A stretch of 64,000 nucleotides of DNA from the NCBI GenBank assembly GCA_019247795.1, contig JAFBAK010000140.1:1-64000 (forward strand). Direction: 5' to 3'. The notes below the pieces were generated by a model. The model worked only from the letters and a program-made list of their open reading frames with translations. It ran no database searches and was not told the origin of the DNA. Numbering within the stretch: the stretch's first letter is position 1; each line of letters opens with the position of its first letter. Position numbers and translations under genes: made by a program. Below, piece after piece: positions 52,261 to 61,667 of the stretch. This DNA comes from Hyphomicrobiales bacterium (GTDB taxonomy: Bacteria; Pseudomonadota; Alphaproteobacteria; Rhizobiales; Beijerinckiaceae).

Positions 52261-53544
52261 TCAAAAAGGCGCGTAGGGAAGATGCGCGATTTGCGCGCCG
52301 ATCTCGTAATATTTCTCTTTCGCGGCGCGGAATGCCGGGACCGAGACCTTGGAGACCGGAAGCGACATGCCGTCGAGGTCGACTTTCCCCGTGATCAGGT
52401 TCGCGATTTCCCGCCCCATCACCGTGCCGGGCGCGATGCCGCGCCCGTTATAGCCGCTGATGCCGACGGAGTTCGGGCCGAATATATGCAATCGTGGCAG
52501 ATGATCGGAGGTCATTCCGATCTTCCCGTACCACTCGGTCTCGAATTCGATCTCGTCCAGTTGTGGAAAGATCCTGCGGATATAGCGACGAGCCCAGGCG
52601 CGATGGATGCGCAGGCCCGTCGACTCCAGCGCGCCGACACTCCCGACGATGAGCCGCCCCGCCTTGTCCAATCGGAAGCCGCTCAAAACGGTCTTAGTGT
52701 CCCAGGTGCCTCCTCCATTCGGCAGTATCGTCTTGCGGACATTGTCGCTCAGCTTGTGCGTGGAAATCTGGAAATACGGAAGGAGCACCTCCTCGTTGCG
52801 GATCGGCGCGGCCGGCCCGATGGAATAGGCGTCCGTCGCCACGACGAGCCAAGTCGCGCGCACCTTCCCGAGTTCGGTCTTCACCGACCATTCGGCCCCG
52901 ACGCGTTCGAACGAAGCGACCGGGCTGTCAGTGAAAATGCGGGCACCTTCGCCAAGTGCCGCACGTGCGAGGCCGCGCGCATAGGCGAGAGGCTGGATCG
53001 TGCCGGCGCGCGTATCGTAGATCGAGCCCTTGTAGCCGATGGCGCCCGTCCGCTTTGCGGTCTCATTCGCGTCCAGCAACTCGATCTTCGCGCCGAGGCG
53101 CTGCCATTGCGAGACGCGTTCGCGAAGCTGGCTGAGGCCGCTTTCTCCGACCGCCAAATGGTAGGTGCCGCGGTGATCCGCCTCGCAATCCATCCCGTAC
53201 CGGGCGGCCAAAGCAAAAACGTCCTTTGGCGCTTCGCCCAGCAGACTGATCAGACGCTTTCCGTAAATCGGGCCAAGCGTCGCGACGAGATCGTCAGGCA
53301 TCATCCACATGCCGGCATTGACGAGGCCAGAATTGCGCCCCGAGGCGCCAAACCCGATCTCGTGGGCTTCCAGCACGACGACCTTCTTGCCGCTTTTCGC
53401 GAGATGGAGGGCCGCCGAAAGCCCCGTATATCCGGCTCCGATCACGACCACATCGCACGACAGCTCCTCGGTGAGCTGCGTGGTCTGCGGGGGCGGAGGA
53501 GCCGACAGTTCCCAGAGCCCATGCGATCGCTTATTTCCCAGCAT
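52261..53544 (-). CDS. FAD-dependent amino-acid/amine oxidoreductase (DadA/PuuB-like)
   Basis: 427-residue flavoenzyme of the D-amino acid oxidase (DAO) fold. FAD motif VVVIGAGYTGLSAALHLA near residue 32, then the GASGRNSGLVNAG segment, and a C-terminal GISGYNGRGIAPGTVMG motif. The closest named groups are gamma-glutamylputrescine oxidase and related oxidases. Last gene of the leftward hyuA-hyuB-epimerase operon, 28 bases after the epimerase gene. Substrate not determined; an N-substituted amino acid released by the HyuAB pair is one idea. Confidence 0.82.
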   Translation of the reverse strand: MLGNKRSHGLWELSAPPPPQTTQLTEELSCDVVVIGAGYTGLSAALHLAKSGKKVVVLEAHEIGFGASGRNSGLVNAGMWMMPDDLVATLGPIYGKRLISLLGEAPKDVFALAARYGMDCEADHRGTYHLAVGESGLSQLRERVSQWQRLGAKIELLDANETAKRTGAIGYKGSIYDTRAGTIQPLAYARGLARAALGEGARIFTDSPVASFERVGAEWSVKTELGKVRATWLVVATDAYSIGPAAPIRNEEVLLPYFQISTHKLSDNVRKTILPNGGGTWDTKTVLSGFRLDKAGRLIVGSVGALESTGLRIHRAWARRYIRRIFPQLDEIEFETEWYGKIGMTSDHLPRLHIFGPNSVGISGYNGRGIAPGTVMGREIANLITGKVDLDGMSLPVSKVSVPAFRAAKEKYYEIGAQIAHLPYAPF

Positions 53545-53572
53545 TCATCGCTCCACGAATTCGAAAGGCCGA

Positions 53573-54400
53573 TCAGGTCCGCTTCGACGAGACCGGCATA
53601 TCATCCGGATGGCCGAACTCGCAGAATATACCGCCGAGAAAGCGAACCGAAGCGGCCTTCGGATCCGGAACGGCAGTCTTGCCCTCGACTTCCGCGCGGA
53701 AAGGCTCCGAGCTGTCCTCAGGCTCATAGCCGAGATGTTGCCCGAGGCGGTTGTCGACGGTCTTCACCTTGTTGTTCGACATCCCGAACGAGATCGTGTG
53801 CCCGACGCGAGGCGCCGTGAGCGCCGCTTCGACGAGCCGCACGCAATCGCCAAAAGACAGATACGACCAGAGCATGCGTCGATCGCTCGGCTGAGCCATG
53901 GACGAAAAAATCCGCAGGCAGGCGGTTTCGATGCCGAATTTGTCCCAGTAGAGCCGGCTGAGGCTTTCGACGAAGGTTTTCGAGACACCGTACAAGCCAT
54001 CGGGTCTCACCGGAGCGTTTGCATCGATCTGCGCTTCGACTTTGTGGAAGCCGATGGCGTGAACCGACGACGCGAACACGATACGCTTCACGCCATGTTT
54101 TCGCGCTCCCTCGTAAATGTGATACGAGCCCCGAATGGTTGAATCGAGAACCTCTTGCCAGGGGCGCTCATAGGGGGCGCCTCCAAAGTGCACGATTGCG
54201 TCGCAATCCTTCGTCCCCTCCATCGTGGCGTCCCGATCGGCGAGATCGAAAATCGCATGCTCTTCGTGGGCGGCCCGCTCACCAAGCGGTTCGCGATCGG
54301 CGAGCCGAAGCGTGGTTGCGAGCGGGGCAAGCCCCGCGCGAAGCTGTGATCCGAGGCGGCCCGCCGCTCCGGTGATCAGGATGCGCCGGTAAAGGGGCAT
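53573..54400 (-). CDS. NAD-dependent epimerase/dehydratase, uronate-dehydrogenase-like
   Basis: 275-residue extended SDR. Cofactor motif ILITGAAGRLGSQL near residue 6, ADRE acidic residue after strand 2 (NAD preference), FASSVHAIGFH with the active-site serine, and LYGVSK with the catalytic tyrosine and lysine. The YERPWQEVL and RLYWDKFGIETACLRIFS segments match uronate dehydrogenases. ATG 54400 has GAGGAGA just upstream. Oxidation of a sugar acid is suggested, but the adjacent hydantoinase-like genes make another substrate possible. Confidence 0.82.
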   Translation of the reverse strand: MPLYRRILITGAAGRLGSQLRAGLAPLATTLRLADREPLGERAAHEEHAIFDLADRDATMEGTKDCDAIVHFGGAPYERPWQEVLDSTIRGSYHIYEGARKHGVKRIVFASSVHAIGFHKVEAQIDANAPVRPDGLYGVSKTFVESLSRLYWDKFGIETACLRIFSSMAQPSDRRMLWSYLSFGDCVRLVEAALTAPRVGHTISFGMSNNKVKTVDNRLGQHLGYEPEDSSEPFRAEVEGKTAVPDPKAASVRFLGGIFCEFGHPDDMPVSSKRT

Positions 54401-54408
54401 GTCTCTCC

Positions 54409-56154
54409 TCATTTGTCGGTGCTGGCTGCCGAGCGGCCTTCCCCGCTTGCCGGCAACTCGCCATGTTTCAGGCCGGCTTCGACCGATGCGGCGTCGGGTT
54501 CGGTCAGTCCGTAGATTTCCTTGGCCGTGTCGGACGAAATATAACCGAGCGCCAGATCACGAAGCACTTCGGCACGCGGCCTTTCAGATGCAGGGCCATA
54601 GCCGGCTCCCCCCGGAAGAGCCAACATCACCTTGCGGCCTTCGGGGACGAATTGACGCCCCTTGCCGGCCATCTTCGTCCCGTCGTCGAGCGCGATCTTC
54701 GTGGGCGAGCCGTCACACCCGCCGCGGCGTCCGCGGGGAGGATATTTGACGCGGTCGAACATCGCGGAAATGTCGAAGACGTGGCCGTCGACGGCACCGA
54801 TCTCCATGAATTGGCCGAGCCCACCGCGGCGGGCCCCGGCCCCCCCGGAATCGGGGCGGAGTTCCTTGCGCCAAATGATGATCGGTCCGGTATGTTCGGT
54901 CGCCTCGATCGGCATGGTCATGACGCCGGACGGAAAGGCGGTCGTATTCATGCCGTCGAGATGCGGGCGAGCGCCGGAGCCACCGCAGTTGAAGGTCAAG
55001 ACCTCGGCGCGTTGAGCACCGGCCTTGCGTGCGGCCTCGGACGCCGGCCGCAATGACACCTGGAAATTGCACAGCGGGCCGGCGCCCTCGGCCGGTACGG
55101 TGCCCGGCAGCAGTTTGTCGAGCGCCCCATAGACGGTGTCGGGGATGAGGTGACCGATCACATGGCGAAGCGCCACCGGTGCGGGGTGGAGCGCGTTGAC
55201 GATCGTGTTCTCCGGCGCGCTGATCTTGAAAGGTTCGAGCGAGGCCGCATTGTTCGGAATGTCGGGCGCGATCGCGCATTTCAAGGCGAAACAGGCATAG
55301 GCCTTGGTATAGACCAGCGGAGAATTGATGCCTTTCGGATCGACCGGTGAGGTCCCGTCGAAGTCGACCGATATTTCATCCTTCGCAATCGTCAGCCTCA
55401 CCTTGATCTCGATCGGCGTCGCGAATCCGTCGCTCATCATCGAGCCTTCCGCGGTCCCCGGTTCGAGCGCGGCAATGCGTTCGAGCGTGGCGCGCCGGGA
55501 ATTCTCGAGGACGAAATCGCCCACCACCTCGACATTGTCGAGGTCGAACTCTTCGAGCATGCTGGTGAGACGTCGGTGGCCCACATCGTTGCAGGTCGCG
55601 AGCGCGAAGATGTCGCCGACAACCTGATCCGGCTCGCGCACATTCGCGCGGACGAGCCGCACGAAGGCCTGATCGACCCTGCCCCGATCGGCAAATCGCA
55701 TGATCGGAATGTAAAGGCCTTCTTCGTAGACGGAATTCGCGTCGGCACCGAAGCCTCGCCCGCCGATATCGACGATATGGGCCGTGCAGGCGAAGAAGCC
55801 GACATGGGCTCCCTTGTAAAAGGAAGGTGTCACGACGGTGATGTCGTGCAAATGCCCTGTTCCCATCCATGGGTCGTTGGTGATGTAGATGTCACCTTCG
55901 TGGATATCGTCGCGGCCGATCTCTCGAATGAAATGAGCGACCGCGTCGGCCATCGCGTTGACGTGGCCAGGCGTGCCGGTGACCGCCTGGGCGAGCATCA
56001 GGCCGGCCTTATTGTAGATGCCTGCCGAAAGATCGCCGGCCTCGCGTACGGAGGTCGAGAAGGCCGTGCGGATGAGCGCCTGGGCCTGCTCTTCCACCAC
56101 CGAGATCAGGCGATTCCACATAACCTGGAGCGAGACTGTGGACAGGTTGCGCAT
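54409..56154 (-). CDS. hyuB: Hydantoinase B / 5-oxoprolinase family, beta subunit
   Basis: 581-residue protein. The N-terminus (QVMWNRLISVVEEQAQALIRTAFST) and the ITNDPWMGTGHLHDITVV, CTAHIVDIGG and GGAGYGPASERP segments are family markers. It pairs with HyuA to open a cyclic amide in an ATP-dependent manner (N-methylhydantoin, 5-oxoproline or similar); acetophenone- and acetone-carboxylase subunits are distant alternatives. It starts 3 bases after the hyuA stop. Confidence 0.9.
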   Translation of the reverse strand: MRNLSTVSLQVMWNRLISVVEEQAQALIRTAFSTSVREAGDLSAGIYNKAGLMLAQAVTGTPGHVNAMADAVAHFIREIGRDDIHEGDIYITNDPWMGTGHLHDITVVTPSFYKGAHVGFFACTAHIVDIGGRGFGADANSVYEEGLYIPIMRFADRGRVDQAFVRLVRANVREPDQVVGDIFALATCNDVGHRRLTSMLEEFDLDNVEVVGDFVLENSRRATLERIAALEPGTAEGSMMSDGFATPIEIKVRLTIAKDEISVDFDGTSPVDPKGINSPLVYTKAYACFALKCAIAPDIPNNAASLEPFKISAPENTIVNALHPAPVALRHVIGHLIPDTVYGALDKLLPGTVPAEGAGPLCNFQVSLRPASEAARKAGAQRAEVLTFNCGGSGARPHLDGMNTTAFPSGVMTMPIEATEHTGPIIIWRKELRPDSGGAGARRGGLGQFMEIGAVDGHVFDISAMFDRVKYPPRGRRGGCDGSPTKIALDDGTKMAGKGRQFVPEGRKVMLALPGGAGYGPASERPRAEVLRDLALGYISSDTAKEIYGLTEPDAASVEAGLKHGELPASGEGRSAASTDK

Positions 56155-56157
56155 GGC

Positions 56158-58278
56158 TCAAGCTCCAACCGCGAGGGCCAGCGCGGGCTGCGCGCCGACC
56201 TTGTCACGTTTGAAGATCTCGATGCAGCCATCCGATCGGCAGGTCGCGGCCGAATGCGAGGGCACGATGATCGTGGTCTCGTCCTCGATGATGACGCAGG
56301 GTCCCTCGGCCAATTGACCGACCTTGAGCTGCTCCCGCGCAAAAATGGCGGCCCGGACCTTGTAGCCGAGCGTGGAGTCGTAGACATGGCGCGCCGTCGA
56401 CGCCTCGATCGGCGCGAGGGACCCGAGCGGTATCGCGGCAGCCGGAGTTGTCTTTCTGGTGCTTGCGTTGACCGCCCAGACCGTGATCTCGACATCGAGG
56501 CCTTGCACGCTGCGCGAGAACAACTTGGCGTATTCGGCCTCGAACAGCGCCCGGTAACGATCGGCCGCCGGCTCGGCATCGGTCACATCGATCGGGATTT
56601 CCCAACCCTGGCCGACATAGCGCATATACGCCTTCGCCTCGGTGCCGATCGGCGCCTGCGCATCGCAGGAGCGTACAAAGCTTCGGGCTTCGCTCTCGAG
56701 CTCGCCAAGCAATGTGGAAACGGCACCTCCATCGAACCGGGACAGGCGCATATAGACGCTTCGCGTCGCCTCGAAGCTGAAGGGCGCCCGTAGAAAGCCG
56801 ATCGCTGAACCGACGCCGGCACCTGGAGGAACGAGCACACGCTCGATTCCGAGCTTTTCGCAAAGCCGGCCGGCATGAAGCGGTGCGGCGCCGCCGAAGG
56901 CGATCATGGTATAGCTCGAAAGGTCTTCTCCATTCTCGACCGCGTGCACGCGCGCGGCATTGGCCATGTTTTCATCGACCACCTCGGTAATGCCGAAGGC
57001 AGCGGTTTCGTCGTCCATCCCCAGCCGCTCGCCGACATTCGTCATGATGGCCTGCCGCGCCGCGTCCATGTCGAGCTGCATGCTGCCACCGGCGAAGTTT
57101 TCAGGATCGAGCTTGCCGAGCAGGAGATCGGCATCGGTCACCGCGGGCCGCTCACCGCCTTGCCCATAACAAGCCGGGCCAGGGTCGGAGCCGGCGCTTT
57201 CCGGTCCGACCCGGATCTGGCGCATCGCATCCACATGGGCGAGCGAGCCGCCGCCGGCGCCAATCTCGACCATGTCGATCACCGGGATCGAGATGGGCAT
57301 GCCCGAGCCCTTCTTGAAACGATAGCTGCGTGCGACCTCGAACACGCGGCTGGTCTTGGGGGTCTGCTTTTTGATGAGGCAGATCTTCGCGGTCGTGCCA
57401 CCCATATCGAAGGAGAGCACGCGCTCAAGGCCGAAGCGAGCCGCGAAATGGGCGGCGTAAATCGCGCCGCCCGCGGGTCCCGACTCGATGAGCCGAACCG
57501 GAAATTCCGCCGCGCCTTCGAGCGAGATGATCCCGCCGCCCGAATGCATCAGGAAGATCGGACAGTCGGCCCCTTCGCCCGCCAGCTTCTGCGCCAGCTT
57601 GAGGAGGTAGCGTTTCATCATCGGCTTGACATAGGCGTTCGCCACGACCGTGTTGAACCGCTCGTATTCCCGCATCTGCGGCGAGACTTCGGAAGAGATC
57701 GAGACAGAAAGGCCGGGAATTCGTTCGAGAAGCACGTCGCGGACCATGCGCTCGTGCTCCGGGTCGAGATAAGAATGAATGAGGCCGACCGCGACGCTTT
57801 CGTACCCGGCCTCGGCGATCTTCTCGGCAAGGTTTTCCACATCCGCGCGTGCAAGCGGAATGAGCGTCTTGCCGTTGGCGCCGATGCGCTCGCGCAGCGT
57901 GTAGCGCCGGTTGCGAGGCAGGAGCGGTTCCGGCAGCACGAGATTGAGGTCATATTGCTCGAACCGGCTTTCGGTTCGCATCTCGATCGTGTCGCGAAAA
58001 CCCTCGGTGGTGATCAGCGCCGTTTTGGCGCCGCGCCGCTCGATCAGCGCGTTCGTCGCGAGAGTCGTGCCATGGATGATCCTGCAGATCGCGTGCGGTG
58101 TGACGCGAGCCTTCGCGCACACACGATGCATTCCCTCGAGGACCGCGTGTTCGGGCGCCTCATAGGTGGTCAAGACCTTCGTCGAAAAGCTTTGGCCCTC
58201 GATCTCGAGCACAACATCGGTGAATGTGCCCCCGATATCGGCGCCGAGATAACCGCGAGCGGACGAAATGATGCTCAC
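56158..58278 (-). CDS. hyuA: Hydantoinase A / 5-oxoprolinase family, alpha subunit
   Basis: 706-residue ATP-using subunit. LGADIGGTFTDVVL at the N-terminus and FDMGGTTAKICLI near residue 290 are the two phosphate-binding loops of the sugar-kinase/Hsp70-like fold; IIHGTTLATNALIERRG is also diagnostic. GTG 58278 (MSIISSARG) has AAGGAG upstream; the frame is open 25 codons further with no similarity. First gene of a four-gene operon, divergent from a LysR gene that likely controls it. Confidence 0.9.
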   Translation of the reverse strand: MSIISSARGYLGADIGGTFTDVVLEIEGQSFSTKVLTTYEAPEHAVLEGMHRVCAKARVTPHAICRIIHGTTLATNALIERRGAKTALITTEGFRDTIEMRTESRFEQYDLNLVLPEPLLPRNRRYTLRERIGANGKTLIPLARADVENLAEKIAEAGYESVAVGLIHSYLDPEHERMVRDVLLERIPGLSVSISSEVSPQMREYERFNTVVANAYVKPMMKRYLLKLAQKLAGEGADCPIFLMHSGGGIISLEGAAEFPVRLIESGPAGGAIYAAHFAARFGLERVLSFDMGGTTAKICLIKKQTPKTSRVFEVARSYRFKKGSGMPISIPVIDMVEIGAGGGSLAHVDAMRQIRVGPESAGSDPGPACYGQGGERPAVTDADLLLGKLDPENFAGGSMQLDMDAARQAIMTNVGERLGMDDETAAFGITEVVDENMANAARVHAVENGEDLSSYTMIAFGGAAPLHAGRLCEKLGIERVLVPPGAGVGSAIGFLRAPFSFEATRSVYMRLSRFDGGAVSTLLGELESEARSFVRSCDAQAPIGTEAKAYMRYVGQGWEIPIDVTDAEPAADRYRALFEAEYAKLFSRSVQGLDVEITVWAVNASTRKTTPAAAIPLGSLAPIEASTARHVYDSTLGYKVRAAIFAREQLKVGQLAEGPCVIIEDETTIIVPSHSAATCRSDGCIEIFKRDKVGAQPALALAVGA

Positions 58279-58353
58279 CTGATGCACTCTCCTTGGGCGG
58301 AGCGGGAAGCGGGCGCCGACATTACCCGCTCTCGATTTGACGACGTTCAACAA

Positions 58354-58434
58354 TCACGTCCAATTATTTTATTATGTTATGATGAGAAATTTTATTTATT
58401 GTCTCTCACTCGCTCGCAGACGGGCAGGTAACCC
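58354..58434. promoter_or_regulatory. AT-rich divergent promoter/operator between hyuA and lysR
   Basis: The stretch 58345-58405 is almost all A and T (for example ATTATTTTATTATG and AAATTTTATTTATTG), a sharp contrast with the surrounding GC-rich DNA. It is the expected place for LysR binding and both promoters. I could not settle a single T-N11-A operator. Confidence 0.5.
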
Positions 58435-59334
58435 ATGAACATCACCCTGAAACAGATCGAGACTTTCGTCTGGCTCGCGGCCCTGAAAAATTTTCGCCGG
58501 GTCGCGGAGCAGATGAATACGACGCAGCCGAACATCTCGTCGCGCATTTCCTCATTTGAAGAGGCTTTGAGCTTGCGGTTGTTCGAACGCGACGCCGGCT
58601 CAGTCGTACTCACTGATCAAGGGCAGTCGGTTCTTCCGCTCGCGGAGCGCACGCTGCAAGCGGTTCAAGCCCTTCTTCAAGCGGGAGACACTACGCGGGA
58701 ACAAGCCGTGTTGCGTCTTGGGGTCGCCGAAACAGTGGCGCAAACTTGGCTTCATCGCTTCCTCAAGGAAATCAGCCGCCGTCTACCGAATGTCATCGTC
58801 GAACTGACGGTGGACCTGACGGTCAATCTGCAACGCAATCTGCTCGAGCGAACGCTCGACCTCGCGTTTCTCAACGGCCCCATATCCGAACTTTCCGTCA
58901 CCAATCTGCCCTTGGGGACGGTTCCTTTGCTATGGGTCGCCGCACCCCAGATCGCGGCCAAAATACCGGCGGGAGCCAAGGCCGAAGATTTGTCCGGTTT
59001 TCCCATCTTGACGCATGCGAAGAACACGCGGCCCTACACCGAGGTCGTCGAGTATTTCCGAAGAAACGGCGTTCGACTCAATCGTCCGATCTCCTCCAGC
59101 AACCTTGCGGCCTGCCTCAATCTCGCTCTCGATGGACTTGGGATCGCGACGCTTCCTCGGCAGTCGGTTCAACGTTTCCTCGCCTCGGGCGACCTCGTCA
59201 CCCTCAAATGCGGGTGGGTTCCGTCCCCGATGAGCTTCACCGCCTCGTTCGTCACGTCGCCGCCGCGCCAGGTCGTCGAGACCGCGGCAGCTCTCGCAAC
59301 CGAAATCGCGGATTGGAATGCGCGAGAGACTTGA
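58435..59334 (+). CDS. LysR-family transcriptional regulator
   Basis: 299-residue regulator. Winged helix-turn-helix at residues 1-62 (TLKQIETFVWLAALKNFRRVAEQMNTTQPNISSRI region), then a linker helix and a two-lobed effector domain from about residue 88. It faces the hyuA-hyuB operon across an AT-rich spacer, the standard arrangement for LysR control of a divergent operon. Convergent with the MFS gene 6 bases downstream. Confidence 0.92.
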   Translation: MNITLKQIETFVWLAALKNFRRVAEQMNTTQPNISSRISSFEEALSLRLFERDAGSVVLTDQGQSVLPLAERTLQAVQALLQAGDTTREQAVLRLGVAETVAQTWLHRFLKEISRRLPNVIVELTVDLTVNLQRNLLERTLDLAFLNGPISELSVTNLPLGTVPLLWVAAPQIAAKIPAGAKAEDLSGFPILTHAKNTRPYTEVVEYFRRNGVRLNRPISSSNLAACLNLALDGLGIATLPRQSVQRFLASGDLVTLKCGWVPSPMSFTASFVTSPPRQVVETAAALATEIADWNARET

Positions 59335-59340
59335 CCGGGC

Positions 59341-60564
59341 TCATGTCGTGGCGCCCGGCGCATAAGGCGCTTGCGCCATGTCGTGTTCTTTCGGGAATGG
59401 CCTGAACATCGAGGCAATCAGGAAGGCGCCGAGGCCCATCGCAAACGACCCGACATAGAGCCAGCGATAGCTGCCGATCTCGTCGTAGATCAGACCGCCC
59501 GCGATCGGCCCCGCTGCCATGCCGAGACTTCCGGCCATGGCCGTGCCGCCGATCACGGTCCCCATCATGCGCATCGGGAAGTTCTCGCGCGCTATCACGG
59601 CATAAAGCGGCATGATCCCCGCATAGATGAAGCCGAACACCGCCGCCGCGGCATAGAAGCCGAGAAGGTTGCCGGCCAGCACATAGCCGAGCGCGCCGAT
59701 CGCCTGTGCCAGCAAGCCGGCCACGAGGACAGGCTTGGCTCCGAACCTGTCACCGAGAACTCCGAAGCCGATACGACCGAACATGCCCGCAAATCCCTCG
59801 ACGCTGTAGATGGAGACGGCCGCGATCATGGGAATTCCGCAGGTCACCGCGTAGCTCACGGTGTGGATGATCGGACCGGAATGCGTCGCGCAGCAAAAGA
59901 AATTGGTCAGAACCAGGATTACGAATTGCGGCGACCGAAGAGCTTGGTTCACCGACATCGCAGGCGAGTTGTCCCTCTGCGACACGCCCATGGGGCTGGC
60001 GGGAGGACGTCGGACGAGGAGCGCCGCCGGCACCATCAGGACGGCCGTGAGCACCGCGATTATCAAAAGCGACGTGCGCCAGTCGTGGTTCGTGACCAGC
60101 CAAGCCGCCAAGGGTGACATCGTCATCGGAGCCATTCCCATGCCGGCCGAGACGAGGGACACGGCGAGGCTGCGATGCGTATCGAACCACCCGGTCACAC
60201 AAGCCATCATCGGCGCAAAGATGGCCGAAGCCGCCAGCCCGACACCGACACCGAAGAGAAGCTGGAAGGTCGCGAGCGATGTCGTGCGGCTTGCCAACGC
60301 AAGGCTCGCGGCGAGGAGGACGGAACCGATGACGGTCACGACGCGCGCGCCGAGCCGATCGGAGAGGCTGCCCCAGGCCATGCTGCCGAGCGCCATCGCC
60401 AGGAAGCCGATCGTCATGGCGGCAGAGACGCCCGTGACCGACCATCCGGTATCTTGCGCGATGGGCCGCAGAAGCACCGGCAGGGAAAACATCCCGCCCA
60501 TTGCGACGCAGCCCAAAAGGCCACCCGCGGCGACGATGATCCAGCGGTACTGCGCGTTGAGCAT
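59341..60564 (-). CDS. MFS transporter, monocarboxylate/oxalate-formate-antiporter-like
   Basis: 407-residue permease with 12 predicted helices. The intracellular loop 2-3 motif GSLSDRLGARVV (residues about 64-75) and its second-half counterpart GVLGDRFGAKPV are present. A central loop lies near residue 195-205. It starts with ATG 60564, GGAG about 10 bases upstream, and is divergent from an AraC-type gene that may regulate it. Its substrate may be the compound broken down by the adjacent catabolic operons. Confidence 0.88.
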   Translation of the reverse strand: MLNAQYRWIIVAAGGLLGCVAMGGMFSLPVLLRPIAQDTGWSVTGVSAAMTIGFLAMALGSMAWGSLSDRLGARVVTVIGSVLLAASLALASRTTSLATFQLLFGVGVGLAASAIFAPMMACVTGWFDTHRSLAVSLVSAGMGMAPMTMSPLAAWLVTNHDWRTSLLIIAVLTAVLMVPAALLVRRPPASPMGVSQRDNSPAMSVNQALRSPQFVILVLTNFFCCATHSGPIIHTVSYAVTCGIPMIAAVSIYSVEGFAGMFGRIGFGVLGDRFGAKPVLVAGLLAQAIGALGYVLAGNLLGFYAAAAVFGFIYAGIMPLYAVIARENFPMRMMGTVIGGTAMAGSLGMAAGPIAGGLIYDEIGSYRWLYVGSFAMGLGAFLIASMFRPFPKEHDMAQAPYAPGATT

Positions 60565-60615
60565 CGATCAGTCTCCGACTTTGAGAAGCATAGCTCCTGA
60601 TGTTGGAGCGTCACC

Positions 60616-61539
60616 ATGCTCGAATTTATGAGCACGAACTCTTCGGGGCGCACCCCCTGCTCCAAGCACAAGCGCCAAACCGCAAATCCGACATCCTGTG
60701 ATATACGAAAGGGGCGCCCTCCATTGAAGGGACGCAAGCTCCCCAGTCCCGATTCCAGAAAAGTGATTCATACCGTGTCGCTTAATCTCGAGATTCGAAG
60801 CTATCGCGGTGGCGGCCGACATCGCCACGGCTTCACGCAGATCCTGTTCCCCTTACGAGGCTCGATGCAGGTCGACATCGAGGGTTGCTCCACGGGCATC
60901 GTCTCGAGCCACCGGATCGCGGTCATTCCGGAGCAGCATATGCACGACTTCGTTCCGAGCCGCGATTGCAATCTCCTGGTGATGGACATCGACGCGGCGG
61001 CGCTGGCAAATGAACAGATTCCCTGTGTCTTGCGCCAAGGCGCATCGGCGTTCGTCTCCATGGAACCGTGGCTGTGGCGGCTCTTCGCGCTTCTCGGCGC
61101 CGAGGTTGCGAGCGACCCTCGGACGGCGGAGAGGATCATTCCGCTGGCCATGACCGGCCTGCAGCTCATGCGTGCTGTGCCAAGTTTCACTCCAGAGGCA
61201 GCGCCGAGACGTCGTATCCGGGAAGCCGCCGAGAAGCTGAGCGAAGTCGGCACGGCGGCGCGCGTCGCGGAAGTCGCCCGCGGCGCGGGGCTCGGTCAAA
61301 GCCGCTTCCACGAATTGTTTCTTGAGACCCACGGAAAAACGCCGAAGCAATTTCGTTTGGACAAGCTCTTCGACAAAGCGGTCGACCGCTTGATCCAGAG
61401 CCGCGAATCCGTCTCATCGATCGCCTATGGGCTCGGATACGCGAATGTCTCCTCATTCAATCGATTGTTCAAGCAGCGCTTCGGCGTGACACCGACCGAG
61501 TTTCGCTCGCTCCGATTGGAGCGCGCACCGCGAGCGTGA
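60616..61539 (+). CDS. AraC-family transcriptional regulator
   Basis: 307-residue regulator. A cupin-like sensor domain (YRGGGRHRHGFTQILFPLRG near residue 60) is followed by the C-terminal double helix-turn-helix (VAEVARGAGLGQSRFHELF and SVSSIAYGLGYANVSSFNRLFKQ). The family part begins near residue 54, where GTG 60775 could be the true start; ATG 60616 is the longest. Divergent from the MFS gene. Confidence 0.9.
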   Translation: MLEFMSTNSSGRTPCSKHKRQTANPTSCDIRKGRPPLKGRKLPSPDSRKVIHTVSLNLEIRSYRGGGRHRHGFTQILFPLRGSMQVDIEGCSTGIVSSHRIAVIPEQHMHDFVPSRDCNLLVMDIDAAALANEQIPCVLRQGASAFVSMEPWLWRLFALLGAEVASDPRTAERIIPLAMTGLQLMRAVPSFTPEAAPRRRIREAAEKLSEVGTAARVAEVARGAGLGQSRFHELFLETHGKTPKQFRLDKLFDKAVDRLIQSRESVSSIAYGLGYANVSSFNRLFKQRFGVTPTEFRSLRLERAPRA

Positions 61540-61588
61540 TGCGCTCGTGGAGCTAGTGACGGCGAAGCCCGGACGAAGCGTAGTTTCA

Positions 61589-61610
61589 GCAAAGCCAATC
61601 GGAGCTTTGC
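61589..61610 (+). terminator. Weak hairpin after the AraC gene
   Basis: GCAAAGC (61589-61595) pairs with GCTTTGC (61604-61610) around an 8-base loop, about 50 bases after the AraC stop. No T tract follows. It might end the araC transcript. Confidence 0.3.
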
Positions 61611-61667
61611 CTCATCCCTTCGGCGCTTATCTGAATTAACCTTCGGCTCAAAGACCGGAGATGACCG

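Noticed and set aside
52149-52277. Rightward 42-codon frame starting with TTG upstream of the B12 riboswitch region
   Set aside because: No ribosome site or known similarity, and it overlaps the end of the FAD oxidoreductase gene.
52282-53820. 512-codon open frame opposite the FAD oxidoreductase
   Set aside because: Antisense shadow; the other strand has clear FAD motifs and operon spacing.
56875-58431. 518-codon open frame opposite hyuA
   Set aside because: Antisense shadow with no recognisable domain; hyuA signatures are on the other strand.
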